Shown: positions 13,693 through 23,670, counted from the stretch's first letter. The stretch: 37,218 nt of DNA from Lachnospiraceae bacterium (GCA_910574885.1 CAJTDD010000039.1:1-37218); one strand, 5' to 3'. Notes: generated from the sequence alone by a model not told the origin. Made by a program: numbers and translations.

Positions 13693-15048
13693 CTAGAACG
13701 GCAGACGGAACTTCCCTTTCCTGCCGCCTTTGCCCACCATCTTCATCAGCTTCTTCATCTCGCCGAATTGCTTCACCATGCGGTTGACCTCGCTGATATC
13801 CACGCCTGCCCCTTTGGCAATCCTGTGCTTCCTTGATGGGTTCAGAATGTCCGGGTTGCGCCGCTCCTCCAGAGTCATGGAATAAATCATAGCCTCCATC
13901 CTTGCGATGCCCTTTTCCGCCTCGGCAGTCTGCTCGTCGTCAAGACCCTTCATCTTGCCCATGCCTCCCATGCCGCCAAGGCCAGGCATCATGCTCATGA
14001 TACTTCCAAGCCCGCCCATGTTCTTCATCTGGCTGATGCTTTCCAGATAGTCCTCGAAATCAAACTGGTTCTTCTTCAGCTTCTGCGCCATCTGCTTGGC
14101 TTTCTCTTCATCGATCTCGGCTTCCGCCTTCTCAATCAATGTCAGCACATCGCCCATTCCTAAGATACGGGACGCCATCCGATCCGGATAGAACTGTTCT
14201 AAGTCAGACAGTTTCTCCCCCATACCTACATATAAAATCGGTTTCCCTGTAACGGCCTTGACGGACAGCGCCGCTCCGCCTCTGGTATCGCCGTCCAGCT
14301 TCGTAACGATTACGCCGTCTATTCCAGCCTTATCGTTAAATTCCTTCGCCACATTGACGGCGTCCTGGCCCGTCATGGCATCGATGACCAGAATCGTCTG
14401 GTGTACCGTAACCGTATTCTTTATCTCCTGAAGTTCTTCCATCATATCTGCATCGATATGAAGGCGGCCTGCCGTATCCAGAATCACAATATGATTCCCG
14501 TTCTTCTGCGCATGTTCAACAGCGGCTTTCGCAATATTCGCCGGCTTATGGTTTTCTCCCATGGAAAACACTTCCACGCCTTGCTTCTCACCGTTCACCT
14601 GCAGCTGCTTGATTGCCGCCGGACGGTACACGTCACAGGCGACCAGCAGCGGCTTCTTGCCTTTTAATTTATATTTGCCCGCCAGCTTGGCAGTGGTGGT
14701 GGTCTTACCTGCACCCTGAAGCCCGGCCATCATGATGACCGTAATCGCGCTTCCCGGCTCAAGCTTAATCTCCGTCGTCTCGGAACCCATCAGCCGGACA
14801 AGCTCTTCGTTCACAATCTTGATGACCATCTGCCCGGGATTCAGGCCGTTCATGACATCCTGCCCCACCGCTCTTTCCTGGACGCTCTTGACAAAATCCT
14901 TAACCACCTTGAAATTCACGTCCGCAGCAAGCAAAGCACGCTTAATCTCCTTGAGAGCCTCTTTCACGTCATCCTCGGTGAGACGTCCCTTGCTCCTCAG
15001 GTTCTTAAATATATTTTGAAGTTTTTCTGTCAGACTGTCAAATGCCAT
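13693..15048 (-). CDS. ffh: Signal recognition particle protein Ffh
   Basis: The 451-aa SRP54 GTPase that targets nascent membrane proteins. N domain about 1-95; G domain with MMAGLQGAGKTTTTAKLA (P-loop), DTAGR, TKLDGDTRGGAAL and GMGEKLSDLEQF; M domain about 300-440 with Met-rich signal-binding loops (GSIMSMMPGLGGMGGMGKMKG) and the RNA-binding SRKHRIAKGAG. It starts 1 bp after the ylxM stop, with GAGGAG inside ylxM. Confidence 0.97.
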   Translation of the reverse strand: MAFDSLTEKLQNIFKNLRSKGRLTEDDVKEALKEIKRALLAADVNFKVVKDFVKSVQERAVGQDVMNGLNPGQMVIKIVNEELVRLMGSETTEIKLEPGSAITVIMMAGLQGAGKTTTTAKLAGKYKLKGKKPLLVACDVYRPAAIKQLQVNGEKQGVEVFSMGENHKPANIAKAAVEHAQKNGNHIVILDTAGRLHIDADMMEELQEIKNTVTVHQTILVIDAMTGQDAVNVAKEFNDKAGIDGVIVTKLDGDTRGGAALSVKAVTGKPILYVGMGEKLSDLEQFYPDRMASRILGMGDVLTLIEKAEAEIDEEKAKQMAQKLKKNQFDFEDYLESISQMKNMGGLGSIMSMMPGLGGMGGMGKMKGLDDEQTAEAEKGIARMEAMIYSMTLEERRNPDILNPSRKHRIAKGAGVDISEVNRMVKQFGEMKKLMKMVGKGGRKGKFRLPF

Positions 15049-15049
15049 A

Positions 15050-15394
15050 CTATAACTCCTCTAAAATCTCGCCGGATATCTTCCGGATACTCTGAATCAG
15101 CGCTTCTGCATTCTCTTCTTCATAATGATCTAAAAGCCTATCGATTCTCTCTACCTTATCTTTGACCGCTAAAAACTTATCAATCAGATGAAGCTTCTCC
15201 TCATAACCCCTCAGCGTCTGGTTACATCTCTTGATGAGGTCATGGACTCCCTGGCGGCTGATGCCGGCTTCTTCGGCAATCTCGCCTAGCGAAAGGTCGT
15301 CCGCTACAAACCGCTCATAAATCTCCTTCTGGCGGTCTGTCAGCAATTCTCCATAAAAATCAAACAGTAATGACTGTTCCAGAATCTTATCCAC
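15050..15394 (-). CDS. ylxM: YlxM/p13-like SRP-associated protein
   Basis: 114 aa from a GTG start at 15394 (VDKILEQSLLFDFYGELLTDRQ). The longer frame upstream reads through a terminator and a promoter, so those residues are not translated from this promoter. AGGTG sits six bases before the GTG. It is an HTH protein of the sigma-70-region-4 type (SLGEIAEEAGISRQGVHDLIKR). Homologues bind or stimulate SRP. It heads the ffh operon, and its leader is only about 10-15 nt. Confidence 0.85.
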   Translation of the reverse strand: MDKILEQSLLFDFYGELLTDRQKEIYERFVADDLSLGEIAEEAGISRQGVHDLIKRCNQTLRGYEEKLHLIDKFLAVKDKVERIDRLLDHYEEENAEALIQSIRKISGEILEEL

Positions 15395-15410
15395 GTTTAT
15401 CACCTGTGCT

Positions 15411-15439
15411 ATCATACAACAAAAAAAAGCAGGTGTCAA
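15411..15439 (-). promoter_or_regulatory. Promoter of ylxM-ffh operon, inside a terminator
   Basis: On the minus strand, a perfect TTGACA (15434-15439) is followed by 17 bp and TATGAT (15411-15416). The -35 box is part of the right stem arm of the protease terminator, and the spacer contains its eight-T tract. Confidence 0.85.
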
Positions 15440-15458
15440 GTATTTTTTCTTGACACCT
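15421..15458 (-). terminator. Terminator of the S8 protease gene
   Basis: A perfect 10-bp stem AGGTGTCAAG/CTTGACACCT (15431-15440, 15449-15458) with an 8-nt loop, then GC and eight T's on the minus strand. It begins 14 bp after the protease stop codon and overlaps the next promoter. Confidence 0.85.
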
Positions 15459-15471
15459 AAAAACGTTTCTT

Positions 15472-16356
15472 TCATGCCAGCAGCCAGTCTATCCTAAGGC
15501 ATCCCCATCCCTTGTCTTCCTCTTCTTCCCCGCATTCACATGCTTTCCGGAACTTTAACTTCACGTCTACATTCCTTGCCTCCGGATATTTGGACAAAAA
15601 TAATGCGGCAGCCCCGGATACGGCAGGCGTCGCCATGGATGTCCCGCTCTTTCTGACATAAGGTATCTTCGTCTTAAAATAACGGCTGTTGCAGGACGCC
15701 ACATGATAACCGGGGGCCACCAGTTCCGGTTTGACGATACAGCGGTCGGTAGGCCCGACGCCGGAGCAGGCGTTCTTCATCCCCGGTTCATCCAACGCGC
15801 CTACAGTAATGACCTTCCGGCTGTTGCCCGGAACTGCAATGCTGCCTGTCTCAGGCCCCTGGTTCCCGGCGGACACTACAACCGTAATCCCCAGATCCCA
15901 CAGTATTTCCACTGCCTCAATTAAATCCTGTTCCTTCTTTCCATCCAATCCTTTCCTGGCTCCAACGGATATGTTTACAACCCGGATTCCATAACGTTTG
16001 TAATGATCCTGAATCCACTTGATTCCTTCAAGAATCTGCTCCACGCTTCCCTCTCCTTTGGAATCCAGCACCTTTACAATGACAAGCTCTGCTTCCGGGG
16101 CTATTCCTCCATATTCCCCCCTGGACAGCCTGCCGTCCCCCGCAAGGATTCCGCCTACATGGGTCCCATGCCCGCTGTCGTCGTACATCCCGCACCGCCT
16201 GTTGACACAGTCGTAAAATGCAAGAATCCTGCCTTTCAGGTCGGGATGCACAGCCATTCCAGTGTCCAGGACCGCCACCGCCACATTCTGGCCCCGGATG
16301 CCTCCCCTTATGGTATCGTCACAACGATAATGAATCTGCTGTTTTACTTTATTCAT
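15472..16356 (-). CDS. Subtilisin-family (S8) serine protease
   Basis: A 294-aa subtilase with the complete catalytic triad: Asp31 (VAVLDTGMAVHPDL), His63 (DSGHGTHVGGI) and Ser240 (SGTSMATPAVSG), plus the oxyanion Asn165 (SAGNQGP). There is no signal peptide or propeptide, so it resembles intracellular AprX/ISP-type enzymes that act in the cytoplasm, perhaps on damaged proteins or in stationary phase. Upstream lies the hsdR remnant (129-bp gap with no obvious strong promoter); the ribosome site is weak. The acidic tail CECGEEEEDKGWG is unusual. Confidence 0.9.
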   Translation of the reverse strand: MNKVKQQIHYRCDDTIRGGIRGQNVAVAVLDTGMAVHPDLKGRILAFYDCVNRRCGMYDDSGHGTHVGGILAGDGRLSRGEYGGIAPEAELVIVKVLDSKGEGSVEQILEGIKWIQDHYKRYGIRVVNISVGARKGLDGKKEQDLIEAVEILWDLGITVVVSAGNQGPETGSIAVPGNSRKVITVGALDEPGMKNACSGVGPTDRCIVKPELVAPGYHVASCNSRYFKTKIPYVRKSGTSMATPAVSGAAALFLSKYPEARNVDVKLKFRKACECGEEEEDKGWGCLRIDWLLA

Positions 16357-16484
16357 TGAAAAAAACCTTTTTTACCAGCATATTCCAGAGAAATGAAACC
16401 TGTGCCATCTTCCGGGAGATTATATCATTCGGCTTCTGCTTTCTGTTCTTCTATAAACTTTTTCAACTCCTTATGTAATTTTCC

Positions 16485-18462
16485 TCACGTACTCAGCACA
16501 CTCTTTGTACCAAAATAGGCTTTTACCCTGTCAACATCCGCCGTCTTTTCTATGATTTCTAATTTTACCGTATCCACTTCCCCATCGACCGTATTCATAT
16601 ACAATTCATAAAACACATCCGCATCAATCCCAAAATTTACTACAAAATTCTCAATCGTCCTCTTAATCACCCTATCGGAATATTCCTGAATATAGGTCAG
16701 AAACGTCTTACCGTCCTCTACAATGAGCATCCCGCTTTTCACATCTTCAAGAACCTGACGCGCAAATTTTTGTTTTGCGGCCGGCAAAACTCCAATATTT
16801 TTCTTAATTTCCTCGATTGCCTTTGCCTGCCTGATTAACTGTTCTTCCTGTGCGTTAACGTCTTTAAGAGTCACGATTTTAAACTGTGCTTCTAAATATT
16901 CTGCGTCAATCTTATCCATTTCAATCGTTGACAGATTCGTCTGCATATCGAACCCTGGCTTTTTCTTTCCGCCGCCTCCGCCGCCGTTTGAGAGCAAATC
17001 CTGATATCTCTTGGTCAAAATGCGGTAGGTTCTCTCTTCAAAATTCAACGGCGCCCCAAATTCATTATTCCACTTTAAGCCTTGAAGCATTGCCGCCCTA
17101 AGCGTACTCTTCAGGCTATAGAACTCTTTTCGGAATTTCTGCCTATTTGCGTCTGACCTTGGCAACTGTTCAAAATTCTCTATACGGTCACTTGCGAAAA
17201 TATCTGAAATATTCTGAAACGTCCGATTAAGGGTCTTAATATTTTCAACAATATCATCTACCTGAACATTCGCATAATCCCCCTGACAGTAGAGTTTCAC
17301 CGCTTCATTGAGATTGCTCCTCATCGTATAGATTTTCCGGAAAAATTTAACCAGCCCCAGAGGCTTTTCATGGTTGTCATACGAGTCAAAATCAGTGATT
17401 ACGATATATTTTCCATTTTTCGGGATCTTTTTTTGCCTCCTCTTCTGATTGTGAATTACTCTGATCCAATGCTACCCGCATCCTGAGTTCTCCGTCTTCA
17501 TAGGTCTTTTCTCCCTTTGGATAGAAGCCTAATACATTTCCGTCACGGATTCCCGTTGCAAGTGAATATACCGCAAGGCATCTGCCAAACACAGACTCCG
17601 TCGTCATCTCACCCGCCCGCATATTCTCAGGGAAGATTGGCGTACCCGTAAACCCAAAAAAGAGCGCATTGTAAAATGTATTTTTTACAGAATAATATCC
17701 AACCAACTGGTGAGCTTCTGGAATGGATAAAATTCTGGACTCGCCGTCTATGATTTCTCTCCATCCTCTAACCATATGGTTATCCCTGTCTCCCCAATGA
17801 AAAAAGAACGCTGGATTCATCTTCTTTGCATTCCCTGGATTGGCAAAATATACTGCGTCTTCCGGGGTAATCGCCCAAAATACCTGTATCAGTCCCATAA
17901 ACCCTTGGAATTTTCTTTCCTGAATATATTTCTTAATCTGGTTTGTGGCTTCCGATATCTCTATGCCGCTGGCTTTTAATTCTATATGAATAACTGGTAT
18001 CCCGTTAATCAGAAGGGTTATGTCGCTCCTCCTTTCCGGGGTGTCTTCTTCCAGATTAAATACGGTCTGTTCTGCAATCTGATATTTTGACGTCCCGCCT
18101 GCCACTTCATTGGCAGAGAAGAGATTCAGGAAAACTTCTTGTCCTGCCTTTTTATAATCTGGCGAATCTCCGTCCCGTCTCACCGGGACATCTTCTCCGG
18201 TAATAAAAAGGTTTGATTTTACCGGGGTGTTCGCCTGTCCCCGTACCGTGTCCATAAGACGCTCCATCTCTGATTCTGAAAGCGGGACGTTGTTTAGCGC
18301 GTCACGGTTGCGTTCAAATATAATGTTTTTCCAGTTTTCAATTAATTGAGGAATCGTTCTGCGATATAGAACTTCTTTACTCCAGCCTTTCTTTTTCAGG
18401 GCGTCTACAAAATCTTTTTCAAAGTTTTGTTCCCCTTTTTTTCCTGTGTATGGTAACGGCAT
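16485..18462 (-). pseudogene. hsdR: Type I restriction subunit R remnant
   Basis: The start MPLPYTGKKGEQNFEKDF at 18462 has GGGAGG upstream. The N-terminal nuclease is intact: D147 in RRSDITLL, then E161 and K163 in IHIELKAS. After HQLVGYYSV (near 17685) the frame jumps directly to FGFTGTPIF. The Walker A and DEAH motor motifs, roughly 250 residues in relatives, are therefore missing. A second break, an A-run at 17416-17420, shifts the frame; downstream, IVITDFDSYDNHEKP and the C-terminal domain (MRSNLNEAV ... FGTKSVLST) are recognisable to 16485. Restriction activity is lost. Relatives are about 1000 aa. Confidence 0.85.
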
Positions 18463-18473
18463 GTCAATCCTCC

Positions 18474-19952
18474 CTATTCTACGATTTCCCAATACCCTCT
18501 TTTTGGTGAACCATGACGAATCAGTATACCAATTTTTTTAAGCTTTTTAATGTTAGATTCAATATTTCTGCTCGAAATGCCTATTGTTTCCGCCATTTTT
18601 TTAGCTGAAAGCTGTGCATCCTGCGATAATAATTCAAGAATCTGCTTTTGCGTATGATTCAAATCAGCTCTAGAATTACTCCGATGCTTCTCCGATGCTT
18701 CTCCGATGCTTCTCCGATGCTTCTCCGATGCTTCTCCGATACTCCCCCAATACTTCTCCGATGCTTCTTTGATGCTTCTCTGCTCTTCTATGGCAAAAAC
18801 ATTTCGATAAAGATTCACCCGGAACATATCGTCGTACACCTGAAAACTTGGCGTAGGAAGCCCATAACTTTCTGCGGCGCCAAGAATTCTTTTCACACCG
18901 GTTCCCCAAGATTCCACAAATCCCATCTTATTCAATACATTGGCAATCGCCCTGTTACGAATTTTAGAATGTCCATCCATAAGTTCCTCATACGTAAGAC
19001 CATTATAGAGACCACCAGGCGAGGACACTTCCAGTCTGTTATCGTAAATTGCAACCTGAATGCAGGAATCATCTGCCAGATTACGATGACAATGCGCATT
19101 TATAATCATTTCCCGGATTGCTTCTAACGGCAGCTCGTAAGACTCTTTTCTAACCAGACTGTCTATCGTCAATCCAAATCGGATATTCCGTAATACAAAA
19201 TCTGTCGCCCCTACAATTTGTTCGTAAATTGGTCCCGTAAATTCCTGCTTATCAAGAAATACAGTCCTCTCCGTCCCTTTAAATACGGCACATTGGGTTT
19301 TAGCAAATGGGAAGTAATCAGATGTCATTAACACAAATGCATTGGCCGCCAGCAGGGAATCATTCTCACTTTTTAAAAGTTTCCAGTTAATAAGCTGGGT
19401 AATGGTTACTTCTCGCTCTGAAAGTCCCATTTCATTTCTGAACTTTCCTATATCATGGCACAATTTCTTGACAGCATCCTCAGTAACCTTATACCCGATA
19501 CAAATCATCTCATCCCAGTAGATTCTTGCGCCTTCCATCTCTAATTCCTTAATTTTCTCCGGATGGGCAGGTCTGGATGTCCCGGCAACCCGAATAAAAG
19601 TACCGGAATCCCTGCCCTTTGATTTCAAATAATATGGTCTATTTGCTCCCGGCGCGACAGTTACAACAATTACCGTTTCCCCATCTACAGTCTGCGGCTC
19701 AATATTCAGAACAATCTGCGGCTCACAGGAATCCGATATGGCATTAGAAATACTGTCCATCATTCTAAAAAGTTCGTCTTCTCCTATTCCGGTAACTTGT
19801 CTGGTTTTATCATCCACACCGAAGACCAGTTTACCGCCTTGCGTATTTGCAAAAGCAATTACCGTCTTTGTGTATTTTTCTGACTCTTTTGGAAGCGCTG
19901 CCTTAAATTCTATATTTTTGGATTCGCCATGAATAATTTCTTCAATCGTCAT
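18474..19952 (-). CDS. AlbA_2/Schlafen-like ATP-binding regulator with tandem repeat
   Basis: A 492-aa 'divergent AAA-4/AlbA_2' protein: the N-terminal Schlafen-like domain (ESKNIEFKAALP ... KTVIAFANTQGGKLVFGVDD, about 1-125), a GHKL-like ATP-binding region (LREMIINAHCHRNLADDS ... VSSPGGLYNGLT ... WGTGVKRI, about 275-365), three 11-residue repeats (RSIGEASEKHR type, about 392-424) and a C-terminal winged helix (LNHTQKQILELLSQDAQLSAKKMAETIG, about 430-485). Such genes often sit inside type I RM loci as accessory regulators. It lies between the second AlbA_2 gene and hsdR, 11 bp before the latter. The repeat is built of 11-bp units. Confidence 0.85.
   Translation of the reverse strand: MTIEEIIHGESKNIEFKAALPKESEKYTKTVIAFANTQGGKLVFGVDDKTRQVTGIGEDELFRMMDSISNAISDSCEPQIVLNIEPQTVDGETVIVVTVAPGANRPYYLKSKGRDSGTFIRVAGTSRPAHPEKIKELEMEGARIYWDEMICIGYKVTEDAVKKLCHDIGKFRNEMGLSEREVTITQLINWKLLKSENDSLLAANAFVLMTSDYFPFAKTQCAVFKGTERTVFLDKQEFTGPIYEQIVGATDFVLRNIRFGLTIDSLVRKESYELPLEAIREMIINAHCHRNLADDSCIQVAIYDNRLEVSSPGGLYNGLTYEELMDGHSKIRNRAIANVLNKMGFVESWGTGVKRILGAAESYGLPTPSFQVYDDMFRVNLYRNVFAIEEQRSIKEASEKYWGSIGEASEKHRRSIGEASEKHRSNSRADLNHTQKQILELLSQDAQLSAKKMAETIGISSRNIESNIKKLKKIGILIRHGSPKRGYWEIVE
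18681..18779. repeat. Nine 11-bp tandem units inside AlbA_2 gene
   Basis: Five perfect consecutive copies of CCGATGCTTCT (18681-18735), then CCGATACTCCC, CCAATACTTCT, a sixth perfect copy (18758-18768) and TTGATGCTTCT. The total of 99 bp equals 33 codons, so the present allele is in frame. Gain or loss of one or two units would shift the frame; the neighbouring minus-strand frame stops at 18676, right after the array. Confidence 0.9.
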
Positions 19953-20029
19953 ATCGCTAACCTCCCAATACGATAGTACAAAACTTCACTCATCAATCCA
20001 TTCCTCCCTAAATTCAAGAAATAAAATTA

Positions 20030-21437
20030 CTATTTCTGTTTTGAAACTTTGCAGTTATTTTTTATTTCACTTTCATATACAAATCTATATTTGCCTTTTC
20101 CCTTTCCTTTTACTTCCACTACAATATTCATATCTCGCAAATTTCGCATTATATCCTTTGATACGGTTTTTGTACAACCAAGTATTGTCTTCACTTCCGG
20201 CGCTCCAAATACTTGATTCGTATCAATCGCATTATAAACTTCTAACACTCTTTCCTCTGTACGAACAATATAATTTTGTTTTTCTTTAACCATCTTTACT
20301 GTTTCAATAGCTAATTTTTCATCCTGAATAGCTGGGTTTTTATCCTGAATAGCCGGGTTTTTATAATTAAAGATTACCGTCTGTAACATAAATGCATTCA
20401 TATAATACTCTGGTTTTTTCTGACCGACAGCTTCTAACTCTTTACACATACGGTCTACACCTTCCCCATATTCTTTAACAAAGCCATAGGCTTTTAAAAA
20501 TTCTGCAATTTTGGGATTTCGCGAAAAATGCGTTGTCCTAATATTCTCCACCCTAACCATTCCTGGCAGCATACCAGGGCTTTCCACAAGAATACGATTG
20601 TCAAACATCTTAATCTGAATATCTGTTCCCATAATGCTATATGCTCGATGGGTCACTGCATTTACAATTATTTCCTGTCGGACAAATTTAGGATACTCCT
20701 CTTCGGTAATAAATGTACCATTTAATCCGAGATAAGTCTTCTCTTTAATCTGCGTATCAAGATAAGTAATTGAATTCTTTATCATTTCTAAAATAGTACC
20801 CTTAAATATAACATCTTTAATTACATTCATTTCCGTACCAAATTTTTCTTCTATACCTTCATATCTTATAAAACGTACTCTAGCGCGAGGAAAGAAATTC
20901 TGCGGATTCTTCCCGAACAAAAGAACTGCAGCTGTACTTACGTGTATTTCACCATTTTTTTCTAATGCAAATCCATTATTCTGTTTTAAATATTCGAGAG
21001 GCGTCTTACTATATCCTATTCTCCTTATATATTCTTCTACTTGTACCATATCCAAATCGTCAATTGATGCGTTCAATACCATTTTATCCTCAAAGTATCG
21101 TTCACCTTTGTCATAGGTCAATTGCAAACGATCTTCAAATTTTAATAGTTTTGACTTATCTCCAACGCGGAGATATACTTCATCTGCTTGATTTGCATGC
21201 ACTTGCGGGCTGGGTTCAATATGCATCACAATCACATGGTTTTCCCTCCCCTTATAATCCGTACAGGGCGCTCTCTCAATTTCGACTTTTACAGTTGGTT
21301 CACAGAAATCAAACGGCACTCTTAAAAGTTCATTTATTCTTTCAATTTCATAATCCACTCCCTCGACCCTTCGGCTCTTATCTGAAATGCCAATAACAAT
21401 CTTTCCACCGTCTGCATTCGCAAAAGCAATTACTGCT
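20030..21437 (-). pseudogene. AlbA_2/Schlafen-like regulator, 5'-truncated
   Basis: A second paralogue of the AlbA_2 family. Homology begins at AVIAFANADGGKIVIGISDKS (21437), equal to about residue 30 of the neighbour. Two in-frame TAA codons stand immediately upstream, so the N-terminal third of the AlbA_2 domain is gone. A GTG at 21358 behind GAGGGAG could still start a 442-aa protein containing the ATP-binding region (RQEIIVNAVTHRAY ... VESPGMLPGM ... YGEGVDRM) and a C-terminal winged helix (about 370-430). Whether it is functional is unclear. Repeats NPAIQDKNPAIQDEKLAI occur before the winged helix. Confidence 0.7.
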
Positions 21438-21859
21438 TATTAACCTCTGTTCTTTAAGTTTCGGATACAGTATTGGCATATCAAAAAACACTTCATTTTT
21501 TATTGAAAATCTATCGAATCTTGCTCCTGTATCTCCATTAAAATACATATATGGATGCCATGTATTCCCCTTAAAAAATACTCAAGAAATGTATTGTCTA
21601 TATCGTGCGTTTTAAATACAGTATAAAGCGGTGATATTACGCCTTTTCTGCCCAATTTATTACGATTGATTGGTCCTACCGGAGCTGCAATGGAAATCCT
21701 TTTCAGTTACTTTATATGCTACATCTTTTAACTTACGCTGTTCCCAATCGCCAGTAAAGCCTTTAAATCTTACCTCTGGAATTTTCTTACCATTTTTAGG
21801 AAACATTTTATCAAGCATTGTTTCTTTAAATAATTTTAATTTTTCAACCTTACTCTGAT
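21438..21859 (-). pseudogene. hsdS: Type I specificity subunit remnant
   Basis: Starts 3 bp after the hsdM stop. The minus strand reads EKLKLFKETMLDKMFPKNGK, then KIPEVRFKGFTGDWEQRKLK, the HsdS central conserved region, followed by VTEKDFHCSSGRTNQS and a stop. In a second frame it continues LGRKGVISPLYTVFKTHDID, then after a further shift FKGNTWHPYMYFNGDTGARF and MPILYPKLKEQR, the end of a target-recognition domain. The first recognition domain is absent, and the gene breaks off at about 21440 into the AlbA_2 gene. It cannot give a working S subunit. Confidence 0.8.
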
Positions 21860-21862
21860 AAA

Positions 21863-23440
21863 TTATGCATATTTCTCTTTCAACCTTTCAAGCCCTTTCA
21901 CCAGCTTCATCATTACCTGCTTAACATCCTCGTCGATATGTCCGATTACCGGGTCAATCCATTTTTTCACAAGCATGTCGTCAACTTCCCCGTCCGTTAA
22001 ACTCAAAATTTTCTCAATCGCTTTCTCTTCCATCTCCTTAGACAGTTTTTTTATCTCTTTCCCCACCATGCTCTTCTGTGTTATCTTCTTCTGTATCGTA
22101 ATAATCCTGCCTTCCTCCGTATCCGTATCAAATTCACGGTTAAACTTCCGCAGCTCAATATATACTTTTATCTGCGCCGCTCCATAAGTCTTATCCTTAT
22201 TAGGTTTCATATCACCCCAGCCTATTTCCGGATGTTCGCCAATAAAATCCTGTTTCTCCTGCCTGCCTCTTAATTTCAGATACTCTTCCAAAGGCTCCGT
22301 TTCCGGAAATGATAATCCGGATAGAATCACTCCCACCCCTGCGCTAATCTTCCTGATATCCATTTTACAGTTTTCGCTGCCGTCGTCTTTTGCCAGGCTA
22401 GACTTCGTATCATCCTCCAACCCATCCCAACGCTCTTCAATTTCACTTTCTAACGAAGCGCATTGGGTATTTAAACGCTCCAACCTGTTAAGCTCATCTT
22501 GGAAATACTGCTGTTGAATCATTGGGATCGGAATAATCTTCCCTTTTACCCCTTTTTGTACTTCCTCATATTTTTTGGATTTTTTATCCTTCTGCAATAC
22601 AAGATTAGGCTCTATCTCCCGGCAAATCTGTTTTCCCTCATTATGAATCCGGACCAAATCATTTTCCACAATATCCCATTCGTCTGAAAATGCCTGAAAG
22701 ACAGAATAACTATCTAACAGCTTCACATCTTTATAAATCTGAAATAACCTCCCGGTAATCTTATCATGTACCTTGGCATCTACTGTATCCCGAATCAATG
22801 AATTTATCAGATATTCCCGGAATGCATTTGTAATGCCGCCGACCTCTGTCATGTACTTTTTCACATCCTCATCCGCAAAAACGATCTCTTTGATTTCAAC
22901 CGGCTTAAATATATGGTAGCCATTCTCTAAATCAAATATCTGTGACTTAACATTGGGGAATCTGTCCCAATATCCATCATATGCGGAAAGCGCTCTTTTC
23001 CATAGGAAGCGGACGCATCTATGAATAAAACGTCGCTCTCATCCCTCCCTTTTGAAAGAACCATGACAATAACCGGAATTCCTGTGGCAAAGAACATATT
23101 CCCCGGGAATCCAATAATTGTTTCAATATTGTGGTTTCCCAGAAGATTTTTTCTAATCTGGTATTCTGCCGCCCCGCGGAACAACACCCCATGGGGCAAC
23201 ACAATCGCCATGATTCCTTCCTTATCTTTTACATGATAAAGACAATGCAGTAAAAATGCGTAATCCGCTTTCTTTTGCGGCGCATGGCCGTACCTAAACC
23301 TTTTATCTAATTTAAAATTTTCCGGGTTCCACCCAGAACATAAATCCAAGAATATAATCCTTATATTCGCTTGCTTTAATATTTTTCCTGAGTTCATTAG
23401 CAGTCGCCCATATTCTTGCAGCCAGCTCCTGTTTTGTCAT
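21863..23440 (-). pseudogene. hsdM: Type I methyltransferase subunit remnant
   Basis: The start MTKQELAARIWATANELRKN at 23440 is typical of HsdM. After YKDYILGFMF (near 23335) the sequence jumps to SGWNPENFKLDKRFRYG in another frame, so the SAM-binding and NPPF motifs are deleted. KADYAFLLHCLYHVKDKEGI, IVLPHGVLFRG and TIIGFPGNMFFATGIPVIV follow. A further frameshift near 22930-22990 precedes the C-terminal part (YHIFKPVEIKEI, then MTEVGGITNAFREYL ... GLERLKEKYA). It cannot methylate. Upstream of it, 23441-23520 may hold the original promoter; none is convincing. Confidence 0.85.
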
Positions 23441-23601
23441 TATCGTTCCTCCGATTGTATTTGTTACAGCCAGTATAACACAGAATCCATTTTCCTTCAT
23501 CCTATTTGTACGCCGCTTTTTCTGTTATTCCACCTTCAATAGTTCCACATGAAAAGTTCCGATGAAAAAGTCCGGCATGAAAAGTCCACGCAAATTTATA
23601 A

Positions 23602-23630
23602 TTGATTTCTCCGCCGATATGTCGTAAGAT
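23602..23630 (+). promoter_or_regulatory. Promoter of the J-domain gene
   Basis: TTGATT (23602-23607), a 17-bp spacer and TAAGAT (23625-23630) lie 40 bp before ATG 23671. Just upstream, 23548-23587, three imperfect copies of ATGAAAAGTCC at about 14-15 bp spacing might be a regulator site. Confidence 0.5.
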
Positions 23631-23670
23631 AATAATGTTTATGTCCATATATTAGCAACAGGAGGATATA

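Noticed and set aside
18681..18779. CRISPR array
   Set aside because: Units are 11 bp, directly abutting and without spacers, and lie inside a coding frame.
18500..18900. Separate small gene in the shifted frame of the 11-bp repeats
   Set aside because: All frames stay open through the repeat simply because the unit lacks stop codons; the shifted frames stop just outside it.
23548..23587. Three ATGAAAAGTCC-like copies before the J-domain gene as a regulator site
   Set aside because: Copies are imperfect with uneven spacing; kept only as a remark on the promoter entry.
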